Shown piece after piece: positions 42,850 to 53,055 of a DNA stretch of 64,000 nt. Source of the stretch: Actinernus sp. WN-2022. Taxonomy: Eukaryota > Cnidaria > Anthozoa > Actiniaria > Actinernidae. How positions within the stretch are numbered: the first letter of the stretch is position 1; each line of letters starts with the position of its first letter. The notes beneath the pieces were generated by a model, which saw only the letters and a list, made by a program, of their open reading frames with translations, was not told the origin of the DNA and did no database searches. The position numbers and the translations under genes were made by a program. The DNA lies in contig JAOWCC010001501.1 of assembly GCA_030867875.1 (NCBI GenBank), positions 21,295,524 through 21,359,523 on the forward strand. The letters run 5' to 3'.

Positions 42850-42987
42850 TTAAAAGGACAGACAATGATACCGACGTGAGGCACTATCGGCATTATCATC
42901 ATCATCATTGCCATTACTTATTGTTAGCGTTAGTGTCATTATCATTGTTATAAACCGCAAACCTGGATAGAATACGTGTGACCCAAT

Positions 42988-43247
42988 AGCGATACCTAAT
43001 TGCCATTAATGCGCATGCGCATGCCAACCAGAGATCCATTGGTTCCTGACTAACCTCCTCCGCAGGCATCTCTAATTTTCGAAGAAATAAGATTATGGGC
43101 TACCTGAATTCACGATTTTTCCGCGGTCAGTTCCGATACTTAGAGACGGACTGCGAAGGAGGCTATTTCCTGACACAAAGCGGCCTTTGAAATCATGGAT
43201 GTACATTAGCATAACAATTGTAATGTTTATCAACACGAAGTATCGCT
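42988..43247. mobile_element. AGCGAT MITE in the ApeC intron, with a nested MITE
   Basis: Ends are agcgatacctaattgccatt on the left and caacacgaagtatcgct on the right. AT flanks both sides (42986-42987, 43248-43249). A shorter relative lies at 46512-46653, also with AT on both sides and with an empty site available. Removing the nested element 43051-43165 makes the two relatives collinear. It ends 2 bp into the intron, right after the splice donor GT of the upstream ApeC exon. Confidence 0.75.
43051..43165. mobile_element. 115-bp MITE, TAGCCTCCTCCGCAG family
   Basis: Starts taacctcctccgcaggcatc and ends ctgcgaaggaggcta. Flanks gttcctgac and tttcctgac (43042-43050, 43166-43174) are a 9-bp duplication with one mismatch. 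The related MITE at 46512-46653 has the unoccupied site ggttcctaacacaaagcg. Same family as 27170-28174. Confidence 0.85.
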
Positions 43248-43251
43248 ATAC

Positions 43252-43527
43252 CTGACTGACAAGACCCTTTCTTATAGACACAGTAGCTACCAGGAGGCCA
43301 GTCTCTCTCTCCAGTTGCAGTCATCTTCATACAGAAGGACATGTTCAATTTGCTTCGCAGAAAGCTTCCCTTCAAGTGGATAGTATTGGACCATCTGTTT
43401 GTGCCCGCAGAGTCTTCTGTATCGAAGAATCGCGCACCGGTGTTCCAAGAGAAGCTACTGGCTTTCGGGCACCCCTTCTTCGGCTCTTGAAGTCCGTACG
43501 AACCTCGTGGCCAGGTTGCAGTTATCT
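43252..43527 (-). CDS. ApeC (apextrin-type) domain, first exon seen
   Basis: A 276-bp open exon; acceptor ttttgtgtag precedes 43527 and donor cag followed by gtatag ends it at 43252. It encodes ATWPRGSYGLQEPKKGCP, then GARFFDTEDSAGTNRWSN, then LNMSFCMKMTATGERDWPPG and SYCVYKKGSCQS. W-P-x-GSYGL-x-x-P-x-x-GCP and DTED followed by FC and WPPGSYCVYKKG are the opening and middle blocks of the ApeC domain. The phase (one base of a Gly codon) matches the next exon exactly. Upstream exons (signal peptide) were not identified. An open frame does not prove the gene is complete. Confidence 0.85.
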
Positions 43528-43889
43528 CTACACAAAAATAGATAAGTTTTTTTCTTTATACATACATCTTATTAGATGATTTTCAGGTAATACGGGCTGA
43601 TATTTTACGAGTTGCGAATGTACTCTACCCAATGTTAGGTAGGGGTGTGCCGCTGGGGCTCTGAAACCCTTACCCTGTTTAAGAAATCCCCGTATAGTCA
43701 GGTATGACTGGAACTATAGAGGTCTCTTAACTTTACAAGGGATTCATTTCTTGACTACAGAGAGCACTCATCTACAGGGGCAGGTAGAGAACACTCAGGT
43801 GTTAGTAGAGAACACTCAGGTGATTATGTGTCGAGCTAGGATCGATTCAGTGTTGTATAGGTCCTTCTCGTTATCATATGATAGGGGAC
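43528..43889. other. Stretch upstream of the ApeC exon
   Basis: Contains a partial copy (43617-43698) of the 37898-38312 MITE and a short tandem of gagaacactcaggtgtta-like units (43788-43822). No exon identified. Confidence 0.45.
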
Positions 43890-45027
43890 TTGCACTAAGA
43901 GATTACGTGACAATTTCCGCCATGTTGGAGGGGAAACAAACCCGGTTGCCATGGTATACGGTAGCGTTTGTGGAGTCAAGAACGGTTCGAAAATCCGCTT
44001 ATATCTCGCTTTACCTTCTAATCTACTGGCTATATATCTTTAATTCGCATGCAAATGGGGTGAACCCATCACCATCACCCCGATGTGAACCCATCACCAG
44101 TTGCTTACCAACTAATAGAACCATTAAGAGTATACATGGCCATGGGATCATTTGGTTTTACACGAGAAGCTAAAAACGGCTACTTTTTAGAGCGAAACGT
44201 TGCTTTGAGAGATTGACTTGGTGGCGTTCTTCGGTGCTTACGATCTCTAGAATGGGGCATATCTCGGATATACTGGCTTGAAGTACTCCAGAATATAATG
44301 GCCAATGCAGTGTTGAAGGATTAGATAAGGCAGTTTGTAATTTTCGATGGAATTCACCCCCCAGAATTGACTTGTTCTAAACCGCTTGTCTCATATCCTA
44401 TATCAGCTATATTTCCCCTTTTTTTCCATCGTTTATTCGCCCGAAAACGCCGAAAACGCACAACGCAAAGATCAACACACCTGGTAAGTTTGGTCAATTT
44501 TTATTGAATATCTACGTTAAAAATGGAAGATGGCTAATAAATAAATAAATCCCATACAAATCACCTCAAATACTAGTAAAGCTTGGGCGCCGTGTTGTGT
44601 TCCGTGTTGTCAACAACAAAGCATCATTCCCATAGAGACGATGTACTCCTACAAATATTCAGTAGGAGAATTAGGACAAGATTTGGATGACAAAGGCACC
44701 GTTCAAACCCTGAACTGAAGATGTTGCTATTTTAATTATACGCCCGGGCTTATACGTGACTTTATAGAAACCAACTCGTAAAATTTCGTTCCAGACTGAA
44801 AAGTAGCCGTTTTTCAGCTTGTCGCGTGAAACCGACTGATCCATGGCCATATATATTCTTGTTAGTTCTATTACTACTTTATGATGGCTGTCAGTGGATT
44901 TTAGTTGGTAAACAAAGCGAGATATAAGCAGATCTTGACCCCACAAACGCTATCGTATCCCATAACAACCGGGTTTGTTTACACTCCAACATGACTGAAA
45001 TTGTCACGTGATCTATCGCATTTATCT
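43890..45027. mobile_element. 1.14-kb long-TIR element with 9-bp target duplication
   Basis: The left 300 bp and right 230 bp are diverged inverted repeats: acgtgacaatttccgccatg against its complement near 44995, and aaaaacggctactttttaga at 44171-44190 against ctgaaaagtagccgttttt at 44798-44816. A perfect direct repeat ATAGGGGAC flanks it (43881-43889, 45028-45036). Long TIRs with 9-bp duplication suggest a Mutator-like non-autonomous element. A minus-strand open frame at 44671-44946 overlaps the right TIR and is probably not a gene. Confidence 0.7.
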
Positions 45028-45036
45028 ATAGGGGAC

Positions 45037-45575
45037 ACTTAGTGTTTATGAGAGGTAATTGCGAGTGGAGAATTAGTTATACATAAATCTATTCTTTTAG
45101 CTGCGCGCTAATGAGGTGCTTTGTACACCCCGGTCCCTTGGGTCCTCCTTGACGTTGTTCACGCCACTTTACGCCTTCCAGCTAACCCTCGAGTTCAGTT
45201 GTGCTCTCGGGTTCTTTTTTTCGTTGTCATAACACTCGTCAGTTTCCTTATAGTTTTTTTCTGGGCGTACGAATAGGTTTATTCCAACTCTTAACCTCCA
45301 GCAGTTTTTCCGGGCAGGCATGCACTGGGTTGGAGAACACGTTTCCAGGTTTTTTCCTGCAGCAAGGCGGGTAAATTTTCCCCTGGTGTTTCGTGTCCGG
45401 CAGCCTTCCCACTAAAACGGCATTTAGTTATTATACCTTTTTATATGATACTTTTATACAGACCATTCTTTATATTACTGTTATCACTGATATACGGTGT
45501 TCACCCTAGTAATAGCTTGTAACTAAACCATTCTGAAATTAATAAATCAGGCGTGCTGGACGGCTACCCCCCACA
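45037..45575. other. Stretch with no recognised gene
   Basis: A region with ggttttttcctgcagcaagg and cagccttcccactaaaacgg may be a SINE or MITE tail, but no box or inverted end is clear. Confidence 0.3.
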
Positions 45576-46511
45576 TCATTGTGTTCTCATTGCTTATAAA
45601 TAGAAATGTTTTCTATTCGGCTGAACGAAGTGAAAGAGAATAGACGTTCTATTTTCTCCAGTGTGTGCCAACTTCGTTCCCAGTGTCTTCTCGGTCAGAT
45701 CCAAGATGGCGGCTACTCCGAGAGAAGACCCTGGAAAAGGCTGGATCACGTGATCAAATACTCCCAGATTTTGGGAGTATTTGTCACGTGATTCGACGAT
45801 CTAAGGTTATTTAAAATAGTTTTATTGATGAAATTTGACCTGAAATTTGAGCAATCGAATCTATATACAAGTTCATCTCTCTGGACTCAGCATTGTAAGA
45901 ACAACCATTGGGTCATAACCGAAGAGCCAATCAGAATACGTGACATTTAAGCCCTCTGGAGTAGCCGCCATCTTGGATCTGACCGAGAAGACCCTGGGGA
46001 CGAGGTTTCAGTGTGTGCTACTGTTCTGGTCAGCTGTATGTCCGCTGAGATTTAGGATTCTTACCGCATCGAGAGCCACTGAATCCGGCGGCGCATGCGC
46101 AGACGTAGGTGCTTCTTTTGAAATCTGGTAGACATGTCCCGTTGTTAAGGCAGGGAGATGTAATGCATTCCTGTGTAAAATATTATTATTATTAGACTTC
46201 CGTAGTTAAAACCAAATGGGCTTGAAAGATATGTGCGAGGTTTGTTTAACTCGAGCATTTATTCACGTGGCTCATAATATGAATGTCACTACATGACATC
46301 TCCCTTTCTTTGACGAAATAAATGGTTTATGTCCCGTGGCGAGAGTTGGTCCATCTCCTGGTACCATGTGAAGTTGAACTCAATGTTTTATTTACTTCAA
46401 AAACCTGACTCGAGCGCTTGTCAAAAGTGTTCTAGATATCTTCAGTACCGCACAATGTCATCCTGATGAGCTGAATAGTTTTTTTCTTCATTCAAATGAT
46501 AAACAAGCAAT

Positions 46512-46653
46512 AGCGATGTTTCGTGTATCGTCATCCATTGTCATTAATGTGCCAACCAGAGATCCATTGGTTCCTAACACAAAGCGGGCTTTACAAATCA
46601 TGGTTGGTACATTAGCATAACAATTGCAATGTTTATCAACACGAAACATCGCT
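46512..46653. mobile_element. 142-bp AGCGATG MITE, empty site in copy 1
   Basis: Ends agcgatgtttcgtgt and acacgaaacatcgct are exact complements. AT lies on both sides (46510-46511, 46654-46655). Copy 1 near 2808-2822 reads caagcaatcatatgag without the element, which leaves a single AT. Relative of 42988-43247. Confidence 0.85.
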
Positions 46654-46660
46654 ATCATAT

Positions 46661-49458
46661 CGACCGCCTAAACAAGAGAGGCGGCGGAATTTGCGCCTAC
46701 GTTTTGCGGACCTACAAAACAGAGGTTCTGACCAACATCTCACAAATCGCGCCTTCTGGTTTCCACCAATTATGGCTACAAATACAAGTCAGAAACCTGA
46801 AATCCTTCATCATCTGTACAACCTACAGACCCCCAGACACTTCTTTGAGCTGTTTCGATATGGACCTTACAGATAATTATATTTATGCTTCGTCTTATAA
46901 TGTACCTGTATACATACTTGGAGACCTGAACTGTGACATGGCGAGCATGGATACGGCTGGTTATAAAGCCCTTAATAACTTTTGCAGCTCTTACAATCAG
47001 TAACACAGCTCATAACCACGCCAACCCGGGTTACTGAGTCCTCTTGCTCAATTCTGGACGTTATTCTTGCATCTGACACGAAGCAAGTGCAAAAGGCCGC
47101 AGTGTTACAAAGCTCAGTCAGTGATCATGACCTAATTTATATCACTCTCAAACTGAAACAAATGCGCACCAAACCAGTGTACATTACTACTAGAAGCTTT
47201 AAACACTATAAGCCTGAGGCATTCGACAGGGATATTTCCTTAGTACCATGGTCCATTGTGGATATTTTCGACGATGTTTACGACAAACTCTATGTATTTG
47301 ATACATTATTCAACGATATTCTTGAACAACATGCACCTGTCAAAACTTTTAAAGTTCGCGGGAAACCTAACCCATGTGTTACTGACAATATCCGTGGATT
47401 AATGAAGACTAGGGATAAATGGCATAAAGCAGCTAAGAAAACAAATGATCCCTTGGCATGGACGACATATAGGTTCTTCAGACACGGGAGGTAAAACGTG
47501 AAATTCGAATTGCAGAAAGGGATTTTGTCGCTGAGCAGATACAGAAAAATCCAAACAACACCAACAGTATTTGGATAACAATCCGTCACTGCATACCAAA
47601 CAAGTCTAAATCACAGCGGATCTTTAGCAAAGACGATAAAACTGTTGCTGACGAATTCAATAAGTTTTTCGTTTCTGTCGGTCAAACTACCATCGAGAAT
47701 ATCAAATCGCTGGCCAATGAATACAATATTGTGACAGGAAGCAGCGATAACTTCATCCCAAGAGAATACCAAACATGCGAACAATTCTCACTGAGCCCCA
47801 TTGTTTGTAAACACGTCGAGGATATAATATTATCTATGCCCTCTAACAAAGCTCCAGGGATTGATAAGATTCCGATCCGTATAATTAAGGACTGCCTAGG
47901 CCCTATTCTCTCAGTTTTTACTTCCATTACAAACACTTCAATAGCCACCAACACCTTCCCTGCACAATGGAAACTAGCTGAAATTACTCCAATACCTAAA
48001 GATGTAGACTATGAACAAGCGAATAAAAATAGACCGATTTCGCTCCTACCAATATTATCGAAAGTCTGTGAAAGGTCGTCCACAATCAATTTACATCATA
48101 TCTCATATCAAAGGGAAGGCTGTCAAATAACCAAAGTGGAAACAAGACATTTCACTCTACAGAAACTTCTGTCATTGAAACAACAGACAAGATTCTCCAG
48201 GCCATTGACAACAAAAAACTAACTGCTCTGGTTCTTTTAGACATGAGTAAGGCTTTCGACAGCGTCGACCACAAACTTATGATCTCTAAACTACAAGATG
48301 TAGGGGCTTCACCTTCATGCACAGACTGGTTTCGTAGCTACTTGAGTGACAGACGACAAGTTGTCCGAATTAACTGAGCCCTATCTGAGCCTCTTACTAT
48401 GGTCAGCGGCGTGCCTCAAGGGAGCATACTGGCACCACTCCTATTCAGTATATATACGAATGATCTCACCTCTGTACCACAGAAATGTATTGCAAAGAGT
48501 TATGTGGACGACACCAAACTACTTATATCATTCAATCTGAGAGAGAGGACATCTACAATAACTGATATAGAAGAAGATTTATTTGACGTCAGCAAGTGGT
48601 GCTGTCAGAACCGCTTATTATTAAACCCAGATAAAACTAAACTCTTAGTATTTGGTAGTAAACAGAAGATAGCTGAACTAGAATATTTTAAGATTTCATT
48701 GCTAGGAAAGGAGCTGTTACCAGTATCCATGCAGTGCCAAAGACTTGGGCGTAATCTTAGACACGAACTTAACCTACGATGAACACATTACTAAGACCGT
48801 TTCTTCATGCTTTTCTCGACTAGCACAAATAAACCGTGTTAAACACGCGTTTAATAAGAACACTTTAATTACTGTTATTAATACATTAGTATTTAGTAAG
48901 TTGCTTTACTGCTCGAATGTATGGGCAAATGCATCTAATAGAAACATACGTAAGCTACGATCATGTCAAAACTATGCCTGTCGTATTGTTAGCGGGGCCA
49001 AAAAGTATAACCATATTACACCTATACTAAAAGAGCTAAATTGGCTCCCAGTAGATAAGCTAGTGTATTTTAGAAGTGCCACTCTGGCATTCAAATGCAT
49101 GACTGATTCCGCACCAGGTTATTTAATATCTAAATTCACGAAGCGCTTCAATATTAGTGGTCGTGAAACTCGAAACTCGCAATTATTACAAATCCCCTTA
49201 TTCAAATCTGCGAGTGGTCAGAGAAGTTTTTATTACAGAACAGTAAAAATATGGAACTCACTAGATAATGAACTGAAATTAAGTAAAGACGTTTTAAGTT
49301 TCAAGCGAAAGCTGAAGAGCAAATTATATCAAACTCAAAATAGGTTAAATTAATAGATGTAATTCAAATTATCATGTACACTGTAGTTGTATTGTATTTG
49401 TATTTTGTCTTTGAAAAGCCTTTTTAAGGAAAGATGAATAAAGTATGAAGTATGAAGT
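46661..49458 (+). pseudogene. CR1/L2-like LINE, endonuclease to 3' end, frameshifted
   Basis: Starts within the APE endonuclease (LNKRGGGICAYVLRTYKTEV, then YILGDLNCDMASMDT, then SVSDHDLIYITLK). RT follows in several frames: LSMPSNKAPGIDKIPIRIIK, NRPISLLPILSKVCE, VLLDMSKAFDSVDHKL, SGVPQGSILAPLLFSIYTND and the box YVDD, a variant of YADD. The C-terminal region LLYCSNVWANASNRNIRKLR and KIWNSLDNELKLSKDVL ends at 49353. The 3' end is a gaagtat tandem. ATAT flanks the insertion (46657-46660, 49459-49462), and copy 1 has the empty site. The insertion lies 3 bp beyond the MITE's AT flank. Confidence 0.9.
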
Positions 49459-51755
49459 ATATGAGTTATCGTCTGCAATTAATAATTTACAAAGCTGGTG
49501 ACATTTGACAAATAGTCTCGGCGCGTGCAATTTTGTGAGATTTTGGCACATTCAATTTTCAAACATCACTCGTGTTGTAAATCATCAATTGCACTCGCAC
49601 ACATATAATTACCTTCATGTAGACCAATTCAGGATATAATTGACAAACGTTTCTGAAGGTAACACATCCGTGACGACATATATGGCAAAGCGAAAATATA
49701 TTGCAAAGATTGATACTTATCTTATTTTTTGATTGAAGAGTGGTGGATCTAAATATGACAAGGGTATGACAAACACTGGACGTTTAGGGGGGAGGGGTCC
49801 AGACGTGGACGTTAATGTGGGGCATTAAGACCAAACTGTTCTGAGAATGAGATTGGAGCAAAAACATGAGCCAACATGGCGGTCCGGCATGGACGTTAAA
49901 AAAAGAGGGGAACAAAGAACATGTCGACGGTCTCTTAGTCTTGATAACGACACCGGCAACTAGTTATACTATTAATTATACATGACCTAACACCGCTTTC
50001 AATTTGTTCCACCTGCCGCACATTGAAACACCATATATATATATATAGAACACAGTAAACACTTATTTAAGTAATATGTAAAACACTCAGAGCTGTTTTT
50101 ATATAAGCGATTTCTAAATACAGTGAGAGGGTGATTGAAAACCGAGGCAAAGCCGAGGTATTTCAACCCATTCTCCCTGTATTTAGAAGTAATGTTTCAA
50201 GGCCGACAATGACCCCCTAGGGTCTATAAAGACACGAAGAAGACCGAAGACTCAAAAACCGAAGACCCATTTTTTTCGTTATATCATCCCGTTAAATCAC
50301 GAAACATCGTCAAAGCACTTCACTACTTCTAAGGAGACCAATTAGTGATAAAATATTTGGGGTCTTCGTTTTATAGTTTACCCCCCCCCCCCCCCCCCAA
50401 ATAAATAAATAAAAAACAATAACTTAAAAACGAAGACCCTCTCCAAATCCCTTGAAATTTGCTATACGGCCTTTTTAACACACCAAAACCGCATCTCCAT
50501 ACTCGCGAATACTCAAAACACAGCAAAACCGGTAAAATATTCAGGGTCTTCGTTTTATTGTTTTACCCCCCCCTCCCCTCCAAAAAAAAACAACTATAAA
50601 ACGAAGACCCTCTCCAAATTCCTTGAAATTTGCAAAACGGAAGATTCGATACTTTAAAATGGAGATGCCTGCGGAGGAGGCTAACCTATTCAGTATTCAG
50701 CTAATAAACAAAGTTTCACCCTTGCTCGATTCTTTTCAAAAGTTTTGCCTCGCTCGATTTTGTGCAAATTCTGTGCAAATTCGGCTTGCTCGTTTTATGG
50801 GGGGGAATTGCGGTACCCCCCCCCCCCCCAATTCCCCCCCCCCCCCCCCCCAATTCAAATGGTCCGTCCCTAAGTGATTTATGTGCAGTAAAACGTGTCA
50901 CGTGGTCTGCCATGTGATTTAGACCACGAAATCTGTGAATCAAAAATGCTGCTCCGAGACACAGTGCGGATAATGAATGGATATGCATGGTAAGGTTAAA
51001 GCCTTTGACCTATTTCAGCTTAGAAAAGATGACTACAATGTTTCGTTAACGAGTTATTAAGGCGAAAATATGCAAAATACGTCACGTGACTTGTTGTACC
51101 CTTAATATTTCCTTATCTTTACACGATAGTCATGTTTTCTAAGCGTGGACTAAAACACTACTGGAAGAGGAATATTTCAGCAGGGTTACTTTTTCAAATT
51201 TCATTCAACCAGCTATATTGCTAAAACCAAAACAAACCAGAAGCAACAGCAACAGTAACATTCATATTTTTCTCGTAGTTCTCCTTGATAATCGCGTAGT
51301 TTAGGTTAAACATTGCTTGTAAAAAGTAAAAAGAACGAGACAAACACTGATTTGGTCGGCTTGAATTGTCGTGTAATTCTTTACTGTATTAGCCCCGGCT
51401 TTAATCCCCTTAATAGCCCGACTGGAAAGTGACGGGAAGGAGAGGGGGGTGCTTATTTCCAATTTTGGCTAAAAAGGTGGGCGCTTATTCGAGGGGGGGC
51501 GCTTATTAGAGGGTGGGAGCTTATTCGAGGAAATACGGTATTAGTATTATGGTGTGATAAGATTATGTTTAAGCTGTTGTTCCTGTTAGAAGTATTTATA
51601 TACGGTAAAAATATTTTCCGTTAAATGGACCAGGCCTAACATGCTTGAGTTGTTTGTTTCATTTGGAGAAAAAAAGATTTGCACGGAAGTAGTTCTGAAA
51701 GAGGAATGATATTTTCAAGATTTAGGTCGTTTGTAAATCACTTTAGACATGAACA

Positions 51756-51770
51756 ATGGTTTGGTCTTCG

Positions 51771-51802
<32 letters not shown>

Positions 51803-52215
51803 TGGATGCTATATATATAGATGCAATCTCTGTCTAACGGAAAAACTTCACATCATTAAAGCCGACAAAGCCAGCCTCCTCAACAAAAGATCGGAACTAA
51901 TTTCAAAATGCCGCCACGAGAACAAGTATTACTTAATGAACACCAAAAGCCGAATAACATAACAACAATAAGCCCGTAGAATATTTTTTTCAATAGATAA
52001 CTAGATAAATAGCAACGAATAACAACAATAGGCCCGCAGAACTATAGACCGATTTATACAACAATAGATAACTAGAACAATAGCGCCGCTTGTATATATA
52101 TGTAGGTTAAAGTAAGGTTTATTCTTCATTAAAGTCTGTCTGATGATCGCGTAAGCGTGAAACTCGGAGTAACAGCTAAAGTGATGTCTTGCCTTTAATC
52201 TATCTACAACCCACA
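51756..52215 (+). pseudogene. Penelope-like element, 3' fragment with GIY-YIG C-terminus
   Basis: After a long (ta)n run, a frame encodes [20 protein letters not shown], then [18 protein letters not shown] and a stop near 51958. The C-x2-C cluster, LNKRSEL and CRH-x-x-K-x-x-L are typical of the C-terminal zinc-binding part after the GIY-YIG endonuclease of Penelope-like elements. The RT and most of the endonuclease are missing. The 3' non-coding part carries a hammerhead motif (52134-52176). The fragment is absent from copy 1, which has about 150 bp of other sequence at this point. Confidence 0.7.
52134..52176 (+). ncRNA. Hammerhead ribozyme-like motif of the Penelope-like element
   Basis: Core CTGATGA (52140-52146), then a stem II of cgc-gtaa-gcg closed by a U-U mismatch, then GAAA (52159-52162). 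Helix III is act-cgg-agt, and GTA ends at 52171 as the predicted cleavage trinucleotide. Helix I pairs ctgt (52136-52139) with acag (52172-52175). Hammerheads are known in Penelope-like terminal repeats. The stem II closing mismatch may weaken it. Confidence 0.7.
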
Positions 52216-52838
52216 ATCTATATATATATTTTTTTGGGGGGTGGACTATAAAACGAAGCGATTTGGGAGAGGGTCTTCGTTTTATAGTTTTTTTTGGGGT
52301 GGAGGGGGAGGGGGGTAAACTACAAAACGAAGACCCTGATTATTTTCCCGGTTTTGTGTGTTTTCAGTGTTCGCGAGCACGGAGCTGCGGTTTTGGAGTG
52401 TTTTTCAGGCCTTATGCCTGACCTAAGTTACTGCGTAGGCATTTTAAAATGTTTGCATACTAAGAATATAGTTTATCTCTAGCAGTAGCACGCTCCGACG
52501 AAACATCTGGGTGCCACTGGTCTGGTCTAAAGTTACTCCGTATAGCCTCCTCCGCAGGTATCTCTATTTTTTGAAGAAATCAGATTATGGGCTCCCTGTG
52601 GCAGGTGAAGAAAAGAGAGGGAGATTGGAGCCAAGAGAGAAGAGAGCGAAAGGAAAAGATGCCTGCCAAAAATCGACATTTTATCTCCACTTCGCGCCGA
52701 TTTTTGTGCGCATAACAATATATATTCGGGGAGGGGAGGGTCATAATTTTTGTGAATGAAAGCAATCAAATCGCTCATCGCCGTAGCCTGAAATACAGCC
52801 GCCTCCTCAGCTCGGAGCTAGCCGATTTTAGGCTATCA

Positions 52839-53055
52839 TCGCCGGATCAAGCTCGCAAGCCCTGAGGAATATAAAAATTTGAAGCTCAAGTTTTCAAGCT
52901 GCCGTAAAAATGGTGTATCATTCGCTGGCTTTGACTCTTCTGGGCCGACATATCAACATCATTGCACACAGAAGAGGACATTTGCTATTGGTCATCGCTT
53001 TGAAGTAAATGCGATTTTATTTGAGAGAGAGAACAACTTCAGTCGCATTACAAGT
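52839..53055 (+). other. 217-bp block with an uninterrupted frame, only in copy 2
   Basis: Copy 1 joins ggctatca directly to agtttataatg. Copy 2 has 217 bp between, open in one frame throughout: RRIKLASPEEYKNLKLKFSS, then RKNGVSFAGFDSSGPTYQHH, then FAIGHRFEVNAILFERENNF. It reads like an exon-derived or retrotransposed protein fragment, but I do not recognise the family. The join has a 2-bp microhomology (ca), so a deletion in copy 1 is as possible as an insertion here. Confidence 0.4.

Noticed and set aside
44671..44946. 91-codon minus-strand frame as a host gene
   Set aside because: It overlaps the right terminal inverted repeat of the 43890-45027 element and has no recognisable motif.
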